Source: Timaviella obliquedivisa GSE-PSE-MK23-08B (GTDB lineage: Bacteria; Cyanobacteriota; Cyanobacteriia; Elainellales; Elainellaceae). From it: a stretch of DNA of 64,000 nt. Below, piece after piece: positions 40,634 to 51,233 of this stretch. Under the pieces are notes generated by a model. The model was not told the DNA's origin. It did no database searches and saw only the letters and a list, made by a program, of their open reading frames with translations. Within the stretch, counting starts at the first letter, position 1. Every line of letters starts with the position of its first letter. The position numbers and the translations under genes are program-made. The DNA is taken from contig JAHHII010000001.1 of NCBI GenBank assembly GCA_019358855.1, forward strand, positions 613,354 to 677,353. Direction: 5' to 3'.

Positions 40634-41143
40634 CTATCGCCGTCCCAGCCATTGCCGCAACCGAATCCGGTTAGCCACATAGAGAGAAAACTGATAATGT
40701 TCTGCCAACAGCCAACTCACCATTAGCAAATGAATGCCAAACGTGCAGCCCACCCAAACGCCGGGAAACCAAGCCCACATACTTCCGGGTAAAGGCGGAA
40801 ATAGATAGGAACAGAGCCAAACAATCGCAGCAGGCAAGGTCACCAAAACGATCGCCACCATCCAAACAATCATAGTCAAGCTTGGATCATCCCGATAAGC
40901 TGACTGCCAACTTCGCCCATTCCAGCGCCAGGTCATCGGTTGAGAACTATCTACCACCTGCACCGATTGGTTGCTTAAATTTGCTGTAAAAATGTGCCGA
41001 CAAAAATTACAGGCAAACGCATCCATCAACGTAATTCCCTCGATCTGTCCATGGCGACAGATTGGACACAGATACGTATCGTAATAGCTGAGACTTTGGG
41101 ACTCGCTGTGGACAACAGGGGTAGCTTTGGGACTGAGATGCAT
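40634..41143 (-). CDS. Zinc-ribbon membrane protein
   Basis: This 169-aa protein has an N-terminal CxxC-x19-CxxC zinc ribbon (CPICRHGQIEG, FACNFCRHIF), a W-rich linker (MTWRWNGRSWQSAY) and three TM segments from about residue 88. The layout is found in cyanobacterial hypothetical proteins. Function unknown. Only 41 bp separate it from the end of the lipoprotein gene on the same strand. Confidence 0.75.
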   Translation of the reverse strand: MHLSPKATPVVHSESQSLSYYDTYLCPICRHGQIEGITLMDAFACNFCRHIFTANLSNQSVQVVDSSQPMTWRWNGRSWQSAYRDDPSLTMIVWMVAIVLVTLPAAIVWLCSYLFPPLPGSMWAWFPGVWVGCTFGIHLLMVSWLLAEHYQFSLYVANRIRLRQWLGRR

Positions 41144-41184
41144 AGACTCACCAGAGGGCTTAGTACAGGCTTAAAATTAGAGGC

Positions 41185-41937
41185 TTAAAGGGTTCCTAAG
41201 CTACCCGAACCCACGGGTTTAATAAATTCGGCACCATCTTGTTCTAGCACCACTACGGGTTCTGCGCCTTGCATCTCAATCCGCTTGACTAAAACCTTGC
41301 CATTTGCTAGGTAGTCGCCCACAACCGCAGAGCGGCTGGTCGTTTCGTTGGGAACTTGAACAATGACGCTGGTTTGGCTTCCGGCTTGGACTACGCCGCT
41401 GACCGCGATCGCTTGCGCCAGAGCCAGGGTAGGTGCAGATGGGACGGACGCAGGCAAATCGGCTGGAGGCATCACTGACGGTGCTGAGGCAGGCACAGTA
41501 GACCCTGGCACAACAGATCCTGGCACAGTAGTTGCCGGAACCGTGACCGTGGGCAACGAAGCAGCTTGCTGGACAGTGGCGGCACTAGAGGGTGAAACGC
41601 TAGGAGCGATCGGGATAACCATTGGAGTTGATGGAACCGCAGAAGGTCTGGCTGCAACAGGATTTTGCTTAATGACAACGGTCGGAGTCAAGGGTAAAGC
41701 TGAAAAAGGATCAGGGCGACCGCCAATGCTTCCTGCTGTGGGCAGCGCACCGACTGGCGGAATCAGCGAAGGAACGGGCAGTGCTGAAGGGCGGACGGGC
41801 AATAGGCTGGATGTAGCACTCAATGAAACTGGAGGCTTCACTGTTAGCTGCTCCCCAGTTCCTAAGCTTGTTTTAAGACCACAGGCTGTCATCAACCCAG
41901 CGACCCCAACGCAACTCAATATTAAAAGCTTGCTCAT
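41185..41937 (-). CDS. PilP-like lipoprotein, paralogue 2
   Basis: 250 aa from ATG 41937, chosen for its AGGAG site and lipobox (VAGLMTAC; earlier in-frame starts would hide the signal). A Pro/Ala/Ser/Val linker contains GRPDPFSALPLTPTVVI. The C-terminal domain AVSGVVQAGSQTSVIVQVP ... SAVVGDYLANGKVLVKRIE ... VVVLEQ matches the one in 18822-19658. PilP lipoproteins share the DPF linker and the GDYL-x-x-G-x-V strand. Outer-membrane or periplasmic anchoring is likely; a pilus role is inferred. Confidence 0.68.
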   Translation of the reverse strand: MSKLLILSCVGVAGLMTACGLKTSLGTGEQLTVKPPVSLSATSSLLPVRPSALPVPSLIPPVGALPTAGSIGGRPDPFSALPLTPTVVIKQNPVAARPSAVPSTPMVIPIAPSVSPSSAATVQQAASLPTVTVPATTVPGSVVPGSTVPASAPSVMPPADLPASVPSAPTLALAQAIAVSGVVQAGSQTSVIVQVPNETTSRSAVVGDYLANGKVLVKRIEMQGAEPVVVLEQDGAEFIKPVGSGSLGTL

Positions 41938-42129
41938 CCTGATCTGCTCCTTAAACCATATTCTCAGGGATAGTCCTGAATTTGCCATGCGATACCAAAT
42001 GATAAACATCTTGAAACAGATCGGCTTATCAAGTTTGAAAAGAAAATTAAACAGATGATGTTTTGGTAGGCTAAACACAGAACCTCGATTCTGGACTCTC
42101 TCCGAAATCTAAAATCCGAAACAGACCCC

Positions 42130-43383
42130 ATGGATACAAAAGCATTTAAGCGATCGCTCAATAGTTCCGAAAACTATCACCGCAAAGGGTTTGGGCACGA
42201 AGCCGAAGTTTCAGGACAAATGCAATCGGAATATCAAAGCGACCTGATTCAGCACATTCGAGACAGTCAATACATGCTCAAGCAGGGCAACGTTACCATC
42301 CGCCTTGCCGAAGCCTTTGGATTTTGCTGGGGCGTAGAACGCGCAGTGGCAATGGCATACGAAACTCGTCAACATTTTCCCACCGATCGCATTTGGATCA
42401 CCAATGAAATTATTCATAATCCGTCTGTGAACCAGCGGCTCAAAGACATGAACGTCGGCTTTATTACGGTTAAAGAAGGTCAAAAAGATTTCTCAGTGGT
42501 CAACCCAGGCGATGTCGTGATTTTGCCTGCCTTCGGAGCCAGCGTTCAAGAAATGCAGATCCTCAACGATCAGCGCTGCACGATCGTAGATACGACCTGC
42601 CCCTGGGTGTCTAAGGTCTGGAACACTGTAGAGAAGCATAAAAAAAATAGTTACACCTCGATCATTCACGGTCAGTACAAACATGAAGAAACGGTTGCTA
42701 CTAGCTCTTTTGCTGGAACTTACTTAATTGTTCTTAATCTGGAACAAGCGCAGTATGTTGCCGACTACATTTTGAACGGGGGCGACCCTTGCGGTAACGG
42801 CAAAGCCGATCGCCAGGAGTTTCTCACTCGGTTCAGCCGAGCCTACTCCGAAGGTTTCGACCCCGATCGCGATTTAACTGCCATTGGCATTGCCAACCAG
42901 ACCACCATGCTCAAAGGCGAAACCGAGCAAATTGGCAAGCTGTTTGAACACACCATGCTGAAAAAATACGGCCCTACTCAAATCAATCAGCACTTCCTTA
43001 GCTTCAACACCATTTGCGATGCCACCCAAGAGCGGCAAGATGCCATGTTTGAATTAGTGGAGGAAAAGCTGGATTTGATGGTGGTCATCGGCGGCTACAA
43101 CTCATCCAACACGACCCATTTGCAAGAAATTGCCGTTGAGCGCAATATTCCTTCCTATCACATTGACAGCGGCGATCGCATCGACTCGCACAACCGCATT
43201 GAACACAAGCTGCTTCATGGCGATTTGCAAATGAAAGAAGACTGGTTGCCCGATGGCGAGATTGTGGTCGGGGTCACCTCTGGCGCTTCAACTCCTGATA
43301 AAGTAGTGGCAACCGTGATTGAGAAAATATTTGCGCTGAAAGGAGTCACCTCTTCCGGGCATCTCGAACACGCTAGTCTCTAA
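42130..43383 (+). CDS. ispH: 4-hydroxy-3-methylbut-2-enyl diphosphate reductase
   Basis: This 417-aa protein is the long cyanobacterial/plant form of IspH/LytB. The three cluster cysteines are in [24 protein letters not shown] and [12 protein letters not shown]. Other motifs: [21 protein letters not shown] and [11 protein letters not shown]. It performs the last step of the MEP isoprenoid pathway using electrons from ferredoxin. The N-terminal 55-residue extension is normal for this clade. Confidence 0.96.
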   Translation: MDTKAFKRSLNSSENYHRKGFGHEAEVSGQMQSEYQSDLIQHIRDSQYMLKQGNVTIRLAEAFGFCWGVERAVAMAYETRQHFPTDRIWITNEIIHNPSVNQRLKDMNVGFITVKEGQKDFSVVNPGDVVILPAFGASVQEMQILNDQRCTIVDTTCPWVSKVWNTVEKHKKNSYTSIIHGQYKHEETVATSSFAGTYLIVLNLEQAQYVADYILNGGDPCGNGKADRQEFLTRFSRAYSEGFDPDRDLTAIGIANQTTMLKGETEQIGKLFEHTMLKKYGPTQINQHFLSFNTICDATQERQDAMFELVEEKLDLMVVIGGYNSSNTTHLQEIAVERNIPSYHIDSGDRIDSHNRIEHKLLHGDLQMKEDWLPDGEIVVGVTSGASTPDKVVATVIEKIFALKGVTSSGHLEHASL

Positions 43384-43697
43384 GATTTTTCTAATCTATT
43401 GCATTGCGATCGCTCTATAGATCGCAGCTAGATCTAGGTTAATTTCCTCAAAAACCATAGACTTACGACAGATCTACAGCCCAAATTAACGACGGCTTAT
43501 CAGAAACAATAGAATTTCTTGTCCTGACGGTTACAGCAGAAAAAACAGGCAACGGTATACTATGGCTGGAGGATTGGTGAGAGATCCTTACTCTAGTTCG
43601 TCAAGAAACGCTGACCTAGGAAACGCGAGTCAGAGCGGACTATGGTTAAACCCCGTGGCACTCACTGCGGCAACTTTTGTAGCGCTTACCAGAAAAC
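43384..43697. other. Intergenic/leader region upstream of ndhA
   Basis: No gene on either strand is convincing; a long plus-strand frame at 43562-43954 is out of frame with ndhA and has no family features. A CGGTATACTAT box at 43553-43563, also seen at 24373-24383, may be a -10 region. Confidence 0.45.
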
Positions 43698-44816
43698 ATG
43701 AACTCAGGAATCGATTTACAAGCAAGTTTCGTAGAACTCCTGTCGGGGCTAGGACTATCCGCCGAGGTTGCAAAAGCCGTCTGGCTGCCCCTACCCATGC
43801 TCCTCATCGTGGCAGCAGTCACGGTTTTAGCGCTCGTTTCGACTTGGTTAGAACGAAAAATTTCTGCTGCTGCTCAACAGCGGATTGGTCCCGAATTTGC
43901 GGGGCCTTTGGGGATATTAATTCCCGCTGCAGACGTGATCAAGCTGCTGTTTAAAGAAGACATGTCGGTTGCAAAAGCTGATCCCTGGTTATTTGCGATC
44001 GCACCCTTCCTTGTCTTTACCCCCATTTTTCTGTCCTACATCATCGTCCCCTTCGGGCAAAACCTGATCATTACTGACTTGGGGATGGGCGTGTTTATGT
44101 GGATTTCTCTCTCCAGCATTGCCCCTATCGGGCTACTGATGGCAGGTTATTCTTCTAACAATAAATACTCCCTTTTAGGCGGGCTACGGGCTGCGGCACA
44201 GTCTATCAGCTACGAAATCCCCCTCTCCTTATCGGTGTTAGCAGTCGTCATGATGTCCAACTCCCTCAGCACCATCGACATTGTTAACCAGCAAGCCAGC
44301 TACGGCATCCTCAGTTGGAACATCTGGCGGCAACCTGTTGGCTTCATCATCTTTTGGATTGCAGCCCTAGCTGAATGCGAACGTATTCCCTTTGATCTTC
44401 CCGAAGCTGAAGAAGAGCTAGTTGCAGGCTACCAAACTGAGTACAGTTCGGTTAAGTTCATGCTGTTCTACGCAGGCTCCTACGCAAACCTTGTCCTCTC
44501 TGCCCTGCTGGTCGCTATCTTGTACTTAGGCGGCTGGGAATCTCCTATCCCAGTTAGCGGACTCGCCAATTTGCTCAACGTCAGCGAGACAACTCCCTGG
44601 CTGCAACTCATCACAGCCAGCCTTGGCATTGTGATGACCCTCTTCAAGGCTTACCTGATGGTGTTCATCGCCATCTTGTTGCGCTGGACTGTTCCCCGTG
44701 TGCGAATTGACCAATTGTTAGACTTAGGCTGGAAGTTCCTTCTACCCGTGTCTCTCGTCAACCTCCTGCTAACCGCAGCCCTCAAACTCACCTTCCCTGT
44801 GGCATTTGGGGGCTAA
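43698..44816 (+). CDS. ndhA: NAD(P)H-quinone oxidoreductase subunit 1 (NdhA)
   Basis: This 372-aa protein has eight or more TM helices and the NuoH/ND1 signatures [19 protein letters not shown] and [24 protein letters not shown] (split by usage), with [11 protein letters not shown] near the quinone site. It belongs to the thylakoid NDH-1 membrane arm and takes part in cyclic electron flow, respiration and CO2 uptake. First gene of ndhA-I-G-E. Confidence 0.97.
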   Translation: MNSGIDLQASFVELLSGLGLSAEVAKAVWLPLPMLLIVAAVTVLALVSTWLERKISAAAQQRIGPEFAGPLGILIPAADVIKLLFKEDMSVAKADPWLFAIAPFLVFTPIFLSYIIVPFGQNLIITDLGMGVFMWISLSSIAPIGLLMAGYSSNNKYSLLGGLRAAAQSISYEIPLSLSVLAVVMMSNSLSTIDIVNQQASYGILSWNIWRQPVGFIIFWIAALAECERIPFDLPEAEEELVAGYQTEYSSVKFMLFYAGSYANLVLSALLVAILYLGGWESPIPVSGLANLLNVSETTPWLQLITASLGIVMTLFKAYLMVFIAILLRWTVPRVRIDQLLDLGWKFLLPVSLVNLLLTAALKLTFPVAFGG

Positions 44817-44896
44817 TGTTCAGGATTGGGACTGCCTCAGACCAAGCAAGCTGATTTAATGCTGATTTAATTAAGAAGACAGAGAGAGAACCTAAG

Positions 44897-45499
44897 ATGC
44901 TGAAGTTTCTAAAGCAGGTCACTGATTACACCAAAGAAGCAGTTCAAGCTGCAAAGTACATTGGTCAAGGCTTGTCTGTTACCTTCGACCATATGCAGCG
45001 CCGCCCCATCACCGTCCAATATCCCTACGAAAAGCTGGTTCCTTCTGAACGCTTCCGAGGACGAATTCACTTTGAGTTTGACAAGTGCATTTCCTGCGAA
45101 GTCTGCGTACGCGTCTGCCCAATTAACCTGCCCGTCGTCGATTGGGAGTTCAATAAAGAGACTAAAAAGAAAAAGCTCAATCACTACAGCATTGATTTTG
45201 GAGTCTGCATTTTTTGTGGCAACTGCGTTGAGTACTGCCCTACCAACTGCCTCTCCATGACCGAGGAATACGAACTTTCGACCTACGATCGCCACGAACT
45301 TAACTACGACAACGTTGCTCTCGGACGGTTGCCTGTTAACGTCATGAGTGCCGACCCAATGATTACGCCTCTGCGCGAACTGGTTTACCTCCCTAAAGGT
45401 GTGCTCGATCCTCATGATCTTCCTGCCAACTCTCGTCGTCCGGGCAAGCTGCCTGCCGAGATTCTTGAAGAAATGGAAAACGCCGAGGCTCAAAAGTAA
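44897..45499 (+). CDS. ndhI: NAD(P)H-quinone oxidoreductase subunit I
   Basis: This 200-aa peripheral subunit has two [4Fe-4S] clusters, from [12 protein letters not shown] (about residue 64) and [12 protein letters not shown] (about 105). It passes electrons towards quinone. The gene follows ndhA by 80 bp in the conserved order. Confidence 0.97.
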   Translation: MLKFLKQVTDYTKEAVQAAKYIGQGLSVTFDHMQRRPITVQYPYEKLVPSERFRGRIHFEFDKCISCEVCVRVCPINLPVVDWEFNKETKKKKLNHYSIDFGVCIFCGNCVEYCPTNCLSMTEEYELSTYDRHELNYDNVALGRLPVNVMSADPMITPLRELVYLPKGVLDPHDLPANSRRPGKLPAEILEEMENAEAQK

Positions 45500-45574
45500 G
45501 CCCTGTCGAAAAATCAGGCAAAGCTCAATGCTGACCTGAGCGGCTCTGTAACTTAAACCGAATTGAGGATGGAC

Positions 45575-46171
45575 ATGAATTTAGCGGATGGAGTTCAACT
45601 AGTCTCGTTCATAGTGCTAACAGTCATGATGCTGGGAGGCGCTTTGGGCGTAGTCTTACTGTCGAATATTGTCTACTCGGCGTTTTTGCTGGCATTAGTG
45701 TTCATTAGTATGTCGGGGCTTTATATTTTGCTGAATGCTGCCTTTGTCGCAGCAGCACAAATTCTGGTTTATGTAGGAGCCGTCAATGTCTTGATTCTGT
45801 TTGGAATCATGTTGGTCAATAAGCGCCAAGACTTTACTGAAGTGCCCAAAGCTTGGATTAGCAAAGCTTCAACCGCTGCGGTCTGCCTTGGGCTTTTTGC
45901 CTTGCTTAGCACGATGGTAGTCACAACACCCTGGGCAATCTCTGCGGTTACCCCTATTGGCGATGGCGCGATCGTGGCGATCGGCAAACACTTCTTCACG
46001 GATTTTCTTTTACCCTTCGAGTTAGTCTCGGTGCTGTTATTAATCGCCATGGTTGGAGCGATCATTATTGCCCGTCGCGACTTGCTGCCCAATGAAATCG
46101 CTGGAGACGAGCAGCCTGCCCTAACTCTCCCTGAGCGCCCCAGGGAATTGGTTTCGGGTAGCCAAAAATAA
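45575..46171 (+). CDS. ndhG: NAD(P)H-quinone oxidoreductase subunit 6 (NdhG)
   Basis: This 198-aa protein has five TM helices and the family segments [19 protein letters not shown] and [21 protein letters not shown] chose ATG 45575 (MNLADGVQ) because it has GAGG upstream and matches the start of known NdhG; an ATG two codons earlier or TTG further up are less likely. The C-terminal [10 protein letters not shown] is typical of cyanobacteria. Confidence 0.95.
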   Translation: MNLADGVQLVSFIVLTVMMLGGALGVVLLSNIVYSAFLLALVFISMSGLYILLNAAFVAAAQILVYVGAVNVLILFGIMLVNKRQDFTEVPKAWISKASTAAVCLGLFALLSTMVVTTPWAISAVTPIGDGAIVAIGKHFFTDFLLPFELVSVLLLIAMVGAIIIARRDLLPNEIAGDEQPALTLPERPRELVSGSQK

Positions 46172-46199
46172 TTTTATAAACGAGTATTTAGAGCAAACT

Positions 46200-46508
46200 A
46201 TGCTGCAACTTCAATATTTTCTCATCATTGCTGCTGCCCTCTTCTGCGTGGGCATCTATGGTTTAGTCACGAGCCGCAATGCCATTCGGGTGTTGATGTC
46301 AATTGAGCTATTGCTTAACTCCGTCAACCTCAACTTAATGGCATTCTCTAATTTTCTTGACCCAGAAGGAATTCGAGGACAGGTATTCGCGGTTTTTGTC
46401 ATTACCATTGCAGCGGCAGAAGCAGCCGTGGGATTGGCGATCGTTCTGTCGATTTACCGCAATCGAGGCACAGTAGATATGGAGCAATTTAACTTGCTGA
46501 AGTGGTAG
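46200..46508 (+). CDS. ndhE: NAD(P)H-quinone oxidoreductase subunit 4L (NdhE)
   Basis: This 102-aa protein has three TM helices and the NuoK pattern, [28 protein letters not shown] (split by usage, with the key Glu) and [20 protein letters not shown]. Last ndh gene of the operon. nadK follows after 76 bp. Confidence 0.97.
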   Translation: MLQLQYFLIIAAALFCVGIYGLVTSRNAIRVLMSIELLLNSVNLNLMAFSNFLDPEGIRGQVFAVFVITIAAAEAAVGLAIVLSIYRNRGTVDMEQFNLLKW

Positions 46509-46584
46509 GCGCTCAATCTTCTATTTTTGGGTTTTAGAGTGAATCTAAAATTCAAAGCTCAATATTCTTCTTATCGTTGCCATT

Positions 46585-47502
46585 GTGCGTTTAGATCAGG
46601 TCATCATTATTCACAAGGCGGGCGATGCGCTGAGCAAACGCTGCGCTGAACAGTATGCTCACGAGCTAGAAAAGCGCAATTGCAAAGTTCTTCTAGGGCC
46701 TAGCGGTCCGAAGGATAACCCTTTCCCCGTCTTTTTAGCCTCTGTACACGCAATTGACCTGGCGCTAGTTTTGGGTGGTGATGGGACGACGCTTTCGGCG
46801 GCGCGGCATTTAGCACCTGAAGGCATTCCCATTTTGGCGGTTAACGTGGGTGGGCATCTGGGGTTTTTAACAGAGCCTTCTGATGAACTTCAAGACTCTG
46901 AGGCAGTTTGGGATCGACTATTGGAGGATCGGTTTGCTGTGCAGCAGCGAATGATGTTGCAGGCAAGGGCGTTTGAGGGCAGTCGATCGAACCTGGAACC
47001 CATGAGCGATCGCTACCTGGCTCTCAATGAAATGTGTGTCAAACCTGCCTCCGCCGATCGCATGATCACTTCCATCCTTGAAATGGAAATTGATGGAGAA
47101 GTGGTCGATCAGTACCAGGGCGATGGGCTGCTGGTGGCAACTCCCACTGGCTCTACCTGTTACACCCTGGCGGCAAAAGGCCCGATCGTCCACCCTGGCA
47201 TGGATGCCATTATTGTCACTCCCATTTGCGCCCTCAGCCTTTCCAGCCGCCCGATCGTTCTGCCTGCGGGTTCCGTTGTCAGCATTTGGCCTCTAGCCGA
47301 TCGAGAACTGACCACTAAGCTGTGGATGGATGGCGTTCTTGGCACTTCTATTTGGCCGGGTCAGCGGGTCGATATTCGCATGGCAGACCGCCCTGCCGAG
47401 TTTATCGTCCTTCGCCAGAGCCACTCGTACTACCAAACACTTCGAGAAAAATTGCAGTGGGCTGGAGCATTAGTTCGGTACGATAATAATCATCGAAATT
47501 AA
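46585..47502 (+). CDS. nadK: NAD kinase
   Basis: This 305-aa protein starts at GTG 46585. It has VLGGDGTTLSAARHLAP (GGDG motif), VNVGGHLGFLTEP, and DGLLVATPTGSTCYTLAAKGPIVHP for NAD and ATP binding. It makes NADP, needed for photosynthetic electron acceptance. Cyanobacteria have two NadK groups; this one is the ndh-linked one. Position after ndhE is functionally fitting: it feeds the same cofactor pool. Confidence 0.95.
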   Translation: MRLDQVIIIHKAGDALSKRCAEQYAHELEKRNCKVLLGPSGPKDNPFPVFLASVHAIDLALVLGGDGTTLSAARHLAPEGIPILAVNVGGHLGFLTEPSDELQDSEAVWDRLLEDRFAVQQRMMLQARAFEGSRSNLEPMSDRYLALNEMCVKPASADRMITSILEMEIDGEVVDQYQGDGLLVATPTGSTCYTLAAKGPIVHPGMDAIIVTPICALSLSSRPIVLPAGSVVSIWPLADRELTTKLWMDGVLGTSIWPGQRVDIRMADRPAEFIVLRQSHSYYQTLREKLQWAGALVRYDNNHRN

Positions 47503-47566
47503 TTGCAATACTTTGCACGTCTTATGCTAACTTAGTAGACGGCGTGCGAAATGCATCCCAACTTAG

Positions 47567-47638
<72 letters not shown>

Positions 47639-47742
47639 TTTTTTCTAGATAGATCTTTTAGATCCGCTTCACTATTGCAATAACTGCGTTGAGCGTCTCC
47701 ATCACCCGTTAGAATTTTAAGGGCGAAAAAATAGGGGAAGCT

Positions 47743-49197
47743 ATGGCTGTTGGGGAAAATTCTGTTCGGGTTCGTATTGCACCCAGTCCAACCGGGAAAC
47801 TTCATATTGGCACTGCCCGGACTGCCGTTTTTAATTGGTTGGTTGCTCGTCATCATGGCGGCACTTTCGTTTTACGCATTGAAGATACTGACGTAGAGCG
47901 ATCGCGCCCCGAATATACCGAGAACATTCGTGAAGGCTTAACCTGGCTGGGGCTAACCTGGGATGAAGGACCCTTCTTCCAAACCGAGCGCCTGGAGCTT
48001 TACCAAAAATCCATCCAAACCCTTTTAGATAATGGCTCAGCCTATTTCTGCTTCTGCACCGAAGCCGAGCTAGAAGCTCTGCGAACCGCCCAAGAAGCCA
48101 ACGGACAAGCGCCCCGCTACGACAATCGCCACCGTCACCTCACGCCTGAGCAGCAGCAAGCCTTTGTTGCTGAAGGACGGCTCCCTGTGATCCGCTTTAA
48201 GATTGACGACGATCGCCAGATTACTTGGAAAGATCAAGTGCGCGACGAAGTCACCTGGACGGGTACTGACTTAGGGGGCGACATGGTGATTGCCCGCCGT
48301 GCGCCCTTCGGCGAAATTGGTCAACCCCTCTATAACTTTGTCGTTGTTGTAGATGACGTGGACATGAAAATCACCCACATTATTCGGGGTGAAGATCATG
48401 TTGCCAATACTGCTAAGCAGATTTTGCTGTACGAAGCGCTGGGCGCGTCAGTCCCTTTGTTTGCCCATACTCCCCTGATCCTCAGTCCCACAGGGAAGAA
48501 ACTCTCTAAGCGGGATGGAGTCACCTCCATTGAAGACTTCCGCAAAATGGGCTATCTACCGGATGCTATGGTCAACTACATGACTTTACTGGGTTGGTCG
48601 CCCCCTGATGCCCAGGAGCGTTTCACTTTAACGGAGGCGGCTGAACAATTTGGCTTTGAGCGAGTCAACAAAGCCGGGGCAAAGTTTGACTGGGACAAGC
48701 TGAACTGGCTCAACAGTCAATATATTCACGACATGGCGATCGATCGCCTCACAGATTTGCTCATTCCCCTTTGGCAGGAAGCAGGCTATGAGTTTGACCC
48801 ACTCGATCGCTCCTGGCTCGAACAACTCACCGCTTTAATTGCCCCTAGCCTCGTCCGCCTAAATGATGCCGTTGATATGAGCCGCTATTTATTTGTGCCA
48901 ACGATAAAATATTCCGAGGAAGCGATCGCCCAGATCAAACAAGAAGGCGTTGCTACCGTACTGCAAGCGTTGATCAATATCCTAGATACTGATTCACCCT
49001 TGGTTGAGACAGGAGCTCAAGAGTTAATTCAGCAAGTCGTGAAAGCTGCGGGGGTCAAGAAGGGCGTTGTGATGCGATCGCTCCGGGCTGCTCTCACCTG
49101 TGACATGCACGGGCCCGATCTGATTCAATCCTGGCTGCTCCTCCATCAGCACAAGCTTGATCTCTCTCGGTTACAACGAGCCCAAGCCCAAGCATGA
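47743..49197 (+). CDS. gltX: Glutamyl-tRNA synthetase
   Basis: This 484-aa class I enzyme has the HIGH box in [18 protein letters not shown] and the KMSKS-type box [11 protein letters not shown]. Further family motifs are [20 protein letters not shown] and [12 protein letters not shown]. In cyanobacteria the nondiscriminating form charges both tRNA-Glu and tRNA-Gln and supplies Glu-tRNA for chlorophyll and heme synthesis. Complete. Confidence 0.97.
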   Translation: MAVGENSVRVRIAPSPTGKLHIGTARTAVFNWLVARHHGGTFVLRIEDTDVERSRPEYTENIREGLTWLGLTWDEGPFFQTERLELYQKSIQTLLDNGSAYFCFCTEAELEALRTAQEANGQAPRYDNRHRHLTPEQQQAFVAEGRLPVIRFKIDDDRQITWKDQVRDEVTWTGTDLGGDMVIARRAPFGEIGQPLYNFVVVVDDVDMKITHIIRGEDHVANTAKQILLYEALGASVPLFAHTPLILSPTGKKLSKRDGVTSIEDFRKMGYLPDAMVNYMTLLGWSPPDAQERFTLTEAAEQFGFERVNKAGAKFDWDKLNWLNSQYIHDMAIDRLTDLLIPLWQEAGYEFDPLDRSWLEQLTALIAPSLVRLNDAVDMSRYLFVPTIKYSEEAIAQIKQEGVATVLQALINILDTDSPLVETGAQELIQQVVKAAGVKKGVVMRSLRAALTCDMHGPDLIQSWLLLHQHKLDLSRLQRAQAQA

Positions 49198-49265
49198 GGA
49201 ACTAAACTCTTATTCAGGTCGTCTCCAAAGCTCTAACCGCTCTCATCCGAATATTCATCAAGCTC

Positions 49266-49775
49266 ATGCAAACTTGGCTATCTTCAGGTACGAGAATTCT
49301 CCCAGCATTCATGACTTTAATAGTTGCTGGAATTGGTCTAAGTCTTCTGGCACCCACTCAGACCCAAGCTCAAACTCGGGTTAACACTATCTTTGAAAAT
49401 ATTACTCTTAGCCCTGGCTTTTCCCCTGATCCTTCAACAGTTCGAGGCATTAGTGGAGGCGATTTGAGCGCCAGCGATGTGGCAACCCGTGCCGAAACTG
49501 CTACTGGAGCTTGTACTGGCTTTGTTGATGAGCAGCCTGATCACACTATCGTTCTATCGGGCGTGTTCAACTTCCTTAATCTTCAGGTTGAAAGCCCAGA
49601 AGACACAACGCTCATTGTGCGAGGGCCCGGTGGTACTTGGTGCAACGATGATTACATCGGAAAAAATCCTGGTATTGCAGGACAATGGCTATCAGGAACT
49701 TATCAAATTTGGGTAGGGTCTTATCGACAGAGCGAGTACAGCCCTTATGTAATTCGGATGACTACGAAAAAATAA
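49266..49775 (+). CDS. Small secreted protein, PPC-like beta domain
   Basis: A 169-aa protein with a signal peptide (LIVAGIGLSLLAPTQTQAQ). The mature part has TGACTGFVDEQPDHTIVLSG, LNLQVESPEDTTLIVRGPGGTWCND, and GTYQIWVGSYRQSEYSPYVIRMT, the order seen in prepeptidase C-terminal-like domains. The two cysteines probably pair. Periplasmic or exported. Partner unknown. Confidence 0.72.
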   Translation: MQTWLSSGTRILPAFMTLIVAGIGLSLLAPTQTQAQTRVNTIFENITLSPGFSPDPSTVRGISGGDLSASDVATRAETATGACTGFVDEQPDHTIVLSGVFNFLNLQVESPEDTTLIVRGPGGTWCNDDYIGKNPGIAGQWLSGTYQIWVGSYRQSEYSPYVIRMTTKK

Positions 49776-49791
49776 CGCCTTCAAGCAGATG

Positions 49792-50160
49792 CTAAAAGTC
49801 TTCTAGCAGCAGAGCCAAGCGGCTTAACAAGGGGTCAACTTCAGGGGGCGGCTCAGCTTCGGTAGACGATGGGAGGGAAAGCGGCTCCGCTGAAGTAAGG
49901 CGATCGCTGATTGACTCTAGCTTTGCTACACGTTCTTGTAACTCCACAATTTGTGCCTGCATGACTGTTGGCGAAATTACCTGAGCATCTTGATCAGGAA
50001 GCAAAAAATGCCAAAGCGCCTGCTTACACAAAGCACTAAAGTTACCGTGGAACTGGTTCTCTAATGCCTTTTCGACCGCTTGCAGCAAAGTTTGGTCTGT
50101 CTCGGTAGGGACAAACCGCACGACTCGCCTAATCGATCGCATGTGGGGACTAGAAGTCAT
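49792..50160 (-). CDS. ParR-like adaptor protein
   Basis: This 122-aa protein has an N-terminal segment RRVVRFVPTETDQTLLQAVEKAL that looks like a ribbon-helix-helix strand plus helix, a middle coiled-coil (VMQAQIVELQERVAKLESI), and an acidic tail. It overlaps the ParM-like gene by 4 bp. In ParMRC systems ParR binds the centromere DNA and the filament tip. The match rests on layout and pairing, not on detailed similarity. Confidence 0.6.
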   Translation of the reverse strand: MTSSPHMRSIRRVVRFVPTETDQTLLQAVEKALENQFHGNFSALCKQALWHFLLPDQDAQVISPTVMQAQIVELQERVAKLESISDRLTSAEPLSLPSSTEAEPPPEVDPLLSRLALLLEDF

Positions 50161-51233
50161 TGTGCCGTAGCGGACAGCTTGCTCTTGAGAGCTACAATCT
50201 GTGCTTCACCATAAATGTATTGCCCTAAAGCATTAGCTTGACGAGAAGGTTTCGCTAAATGTCCTTTGAGCCGCGCATCTTTTAATAAAGGGCGAAAATC
50301 GTTCCAAAAGAACTCGCCGCCACCGCCGCTAACGACAACATCTGTCACTCGTTCTGGCAACCATGCCACCAGTAGATCGGACAACTCACGGGCAAAGTTT
50401 TTGCGGAGGCTGGGCAAAAAATCATCTAAGTTGGTGGGCTTTGTGGTGCCTCTGGGTCTAAAAAAGCGCTCTCCATCAGGACGATGCACGGCTTCGATCA
50501 GCGATAGCGACTGACTGTCTGCTCCCTGAATCTGTGCGGCAACCTGTTCATAAAATTGGCTCATGGCAAAAGGTTCGCTCTTAGACGCACCCCGGGAAAA
50601 CCGGAAGCGATCGACCATTAAGAAATCTGTCGTTTGATGCCCAATATCGACCACGGCGATCGACAGATTAGGGAAATCAGGGCTAGAGGCTTTTTTGTCC
50701 TGCGCTTCCGACCAGATCAGGCTGCCAAAACCTTCTGGCATCACCCAAACCCGCTCGATCTCCACTGCTACAAATTCGCCTCGATAGCTCATCACGTGGG
50801 GCGATCGCAATAAGCTCGTAATCTGTTCCTTCTCCCGGTCAAACTGCTCCTGGGATAGATATGGCAGCCCCAACACGACAGAAACTTTCCCACTTAAATT
50901 GAAATAGCCCACACAGGCAAGCACTTTAACCAAGGCATCCTCAACTTTAGATTGACCCACGCCCAGGTTGGCTCCAAAGTCTGCTGCCAGTTGACCGATC
51001 GCGTAACCATTGCCTTGAAACTCTAACCAAATATCCACGAGTGGGTCGGTCGCTAGCGACTCAAACCCCCCTCTTCGAACTTGTTCAACCGTTAGATGAG
51101 CCACATTTGCTGGAATGAGAACAACCTGATCAGGATGACGACTCACACAAGTTTTGGTGGAGGTGCGCCCCAAATCGACACTCAAAACAGTCTGTGATGC
51201 AGCGGAAGAATGACTGACTGCCATGGACTCCAT
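50157..51233 (-). CDS. ParM/StbA-like actin-family ATPase
   Basis: A 358-aa protein with actin-fold phosphate loops: phosphate 1 in VLSVDLGRTSTKTCVSR (about 17-33), phosphate 2 in IAVVDIGHQTTDFLMVDRF (about 192-210) and an adenosine motif DVVVSGGGGEFFWND (about 299-313). It matches the ParM/Alp group. Such proteins push plasmids apart as filaments. Here it is chromosomal in context, near gltX and ftsH, with no replication gene alongside. The start could be the second or third Met. Confidence 0.82.
   Translation of the reverse strand: MESMAVSHSSAASQTVLSVDLGRTSTKTCVSRHPDQVVLIPANVAHLTVEQVRRGGFESLATDPLVDIWLEFQGNGYAIGQLAADFGANLGVGQSKVEDALVKVLACVGYFNLSGKVSVVLGLPYLSQEQFDREKEQITSLLRSPHVMSYRGEFVAVEIERVWVMPEGFGSLIWSEAQDKKASSPDFPNLSIAVVDIGHQTTDFLMVDRFRFSRGASKSEPFAMSQFYEQVAAQIQGADSQSLSLIEAVHRPDGERFFRPRGTTKPTNLDDFLPSLRKNFARELSDLLVAWLPERVTDVVVSGGGGEFFWNDFRPLLKDARLKGHLAKPSRQANALGQYIYGEAQIVALKSKLSATAQ

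Noticed and set aside
41363..42058. 231-codon plus-strand frame antisense to the PilP-like lipoprotein gene
   Set aside because: Long only because the opposite strand is Pro/Ala/Val-rich; the minus-strand gene has a lipobox, ribosome site and a paralogue.
43562..43954. 130-codon plus-strand frame overlapping the start of ndhA
   Set aside because: Out of frame with ndhA, Arg/Ser-rich composition typical of a shadow frame, and ndhA has an unambiguous start.
44909..45493. 194-codon minus-strand frame antisense to ndhI
   Set aside because: ndhI is certain, with both cluster motifs; the antisense frame has no features.
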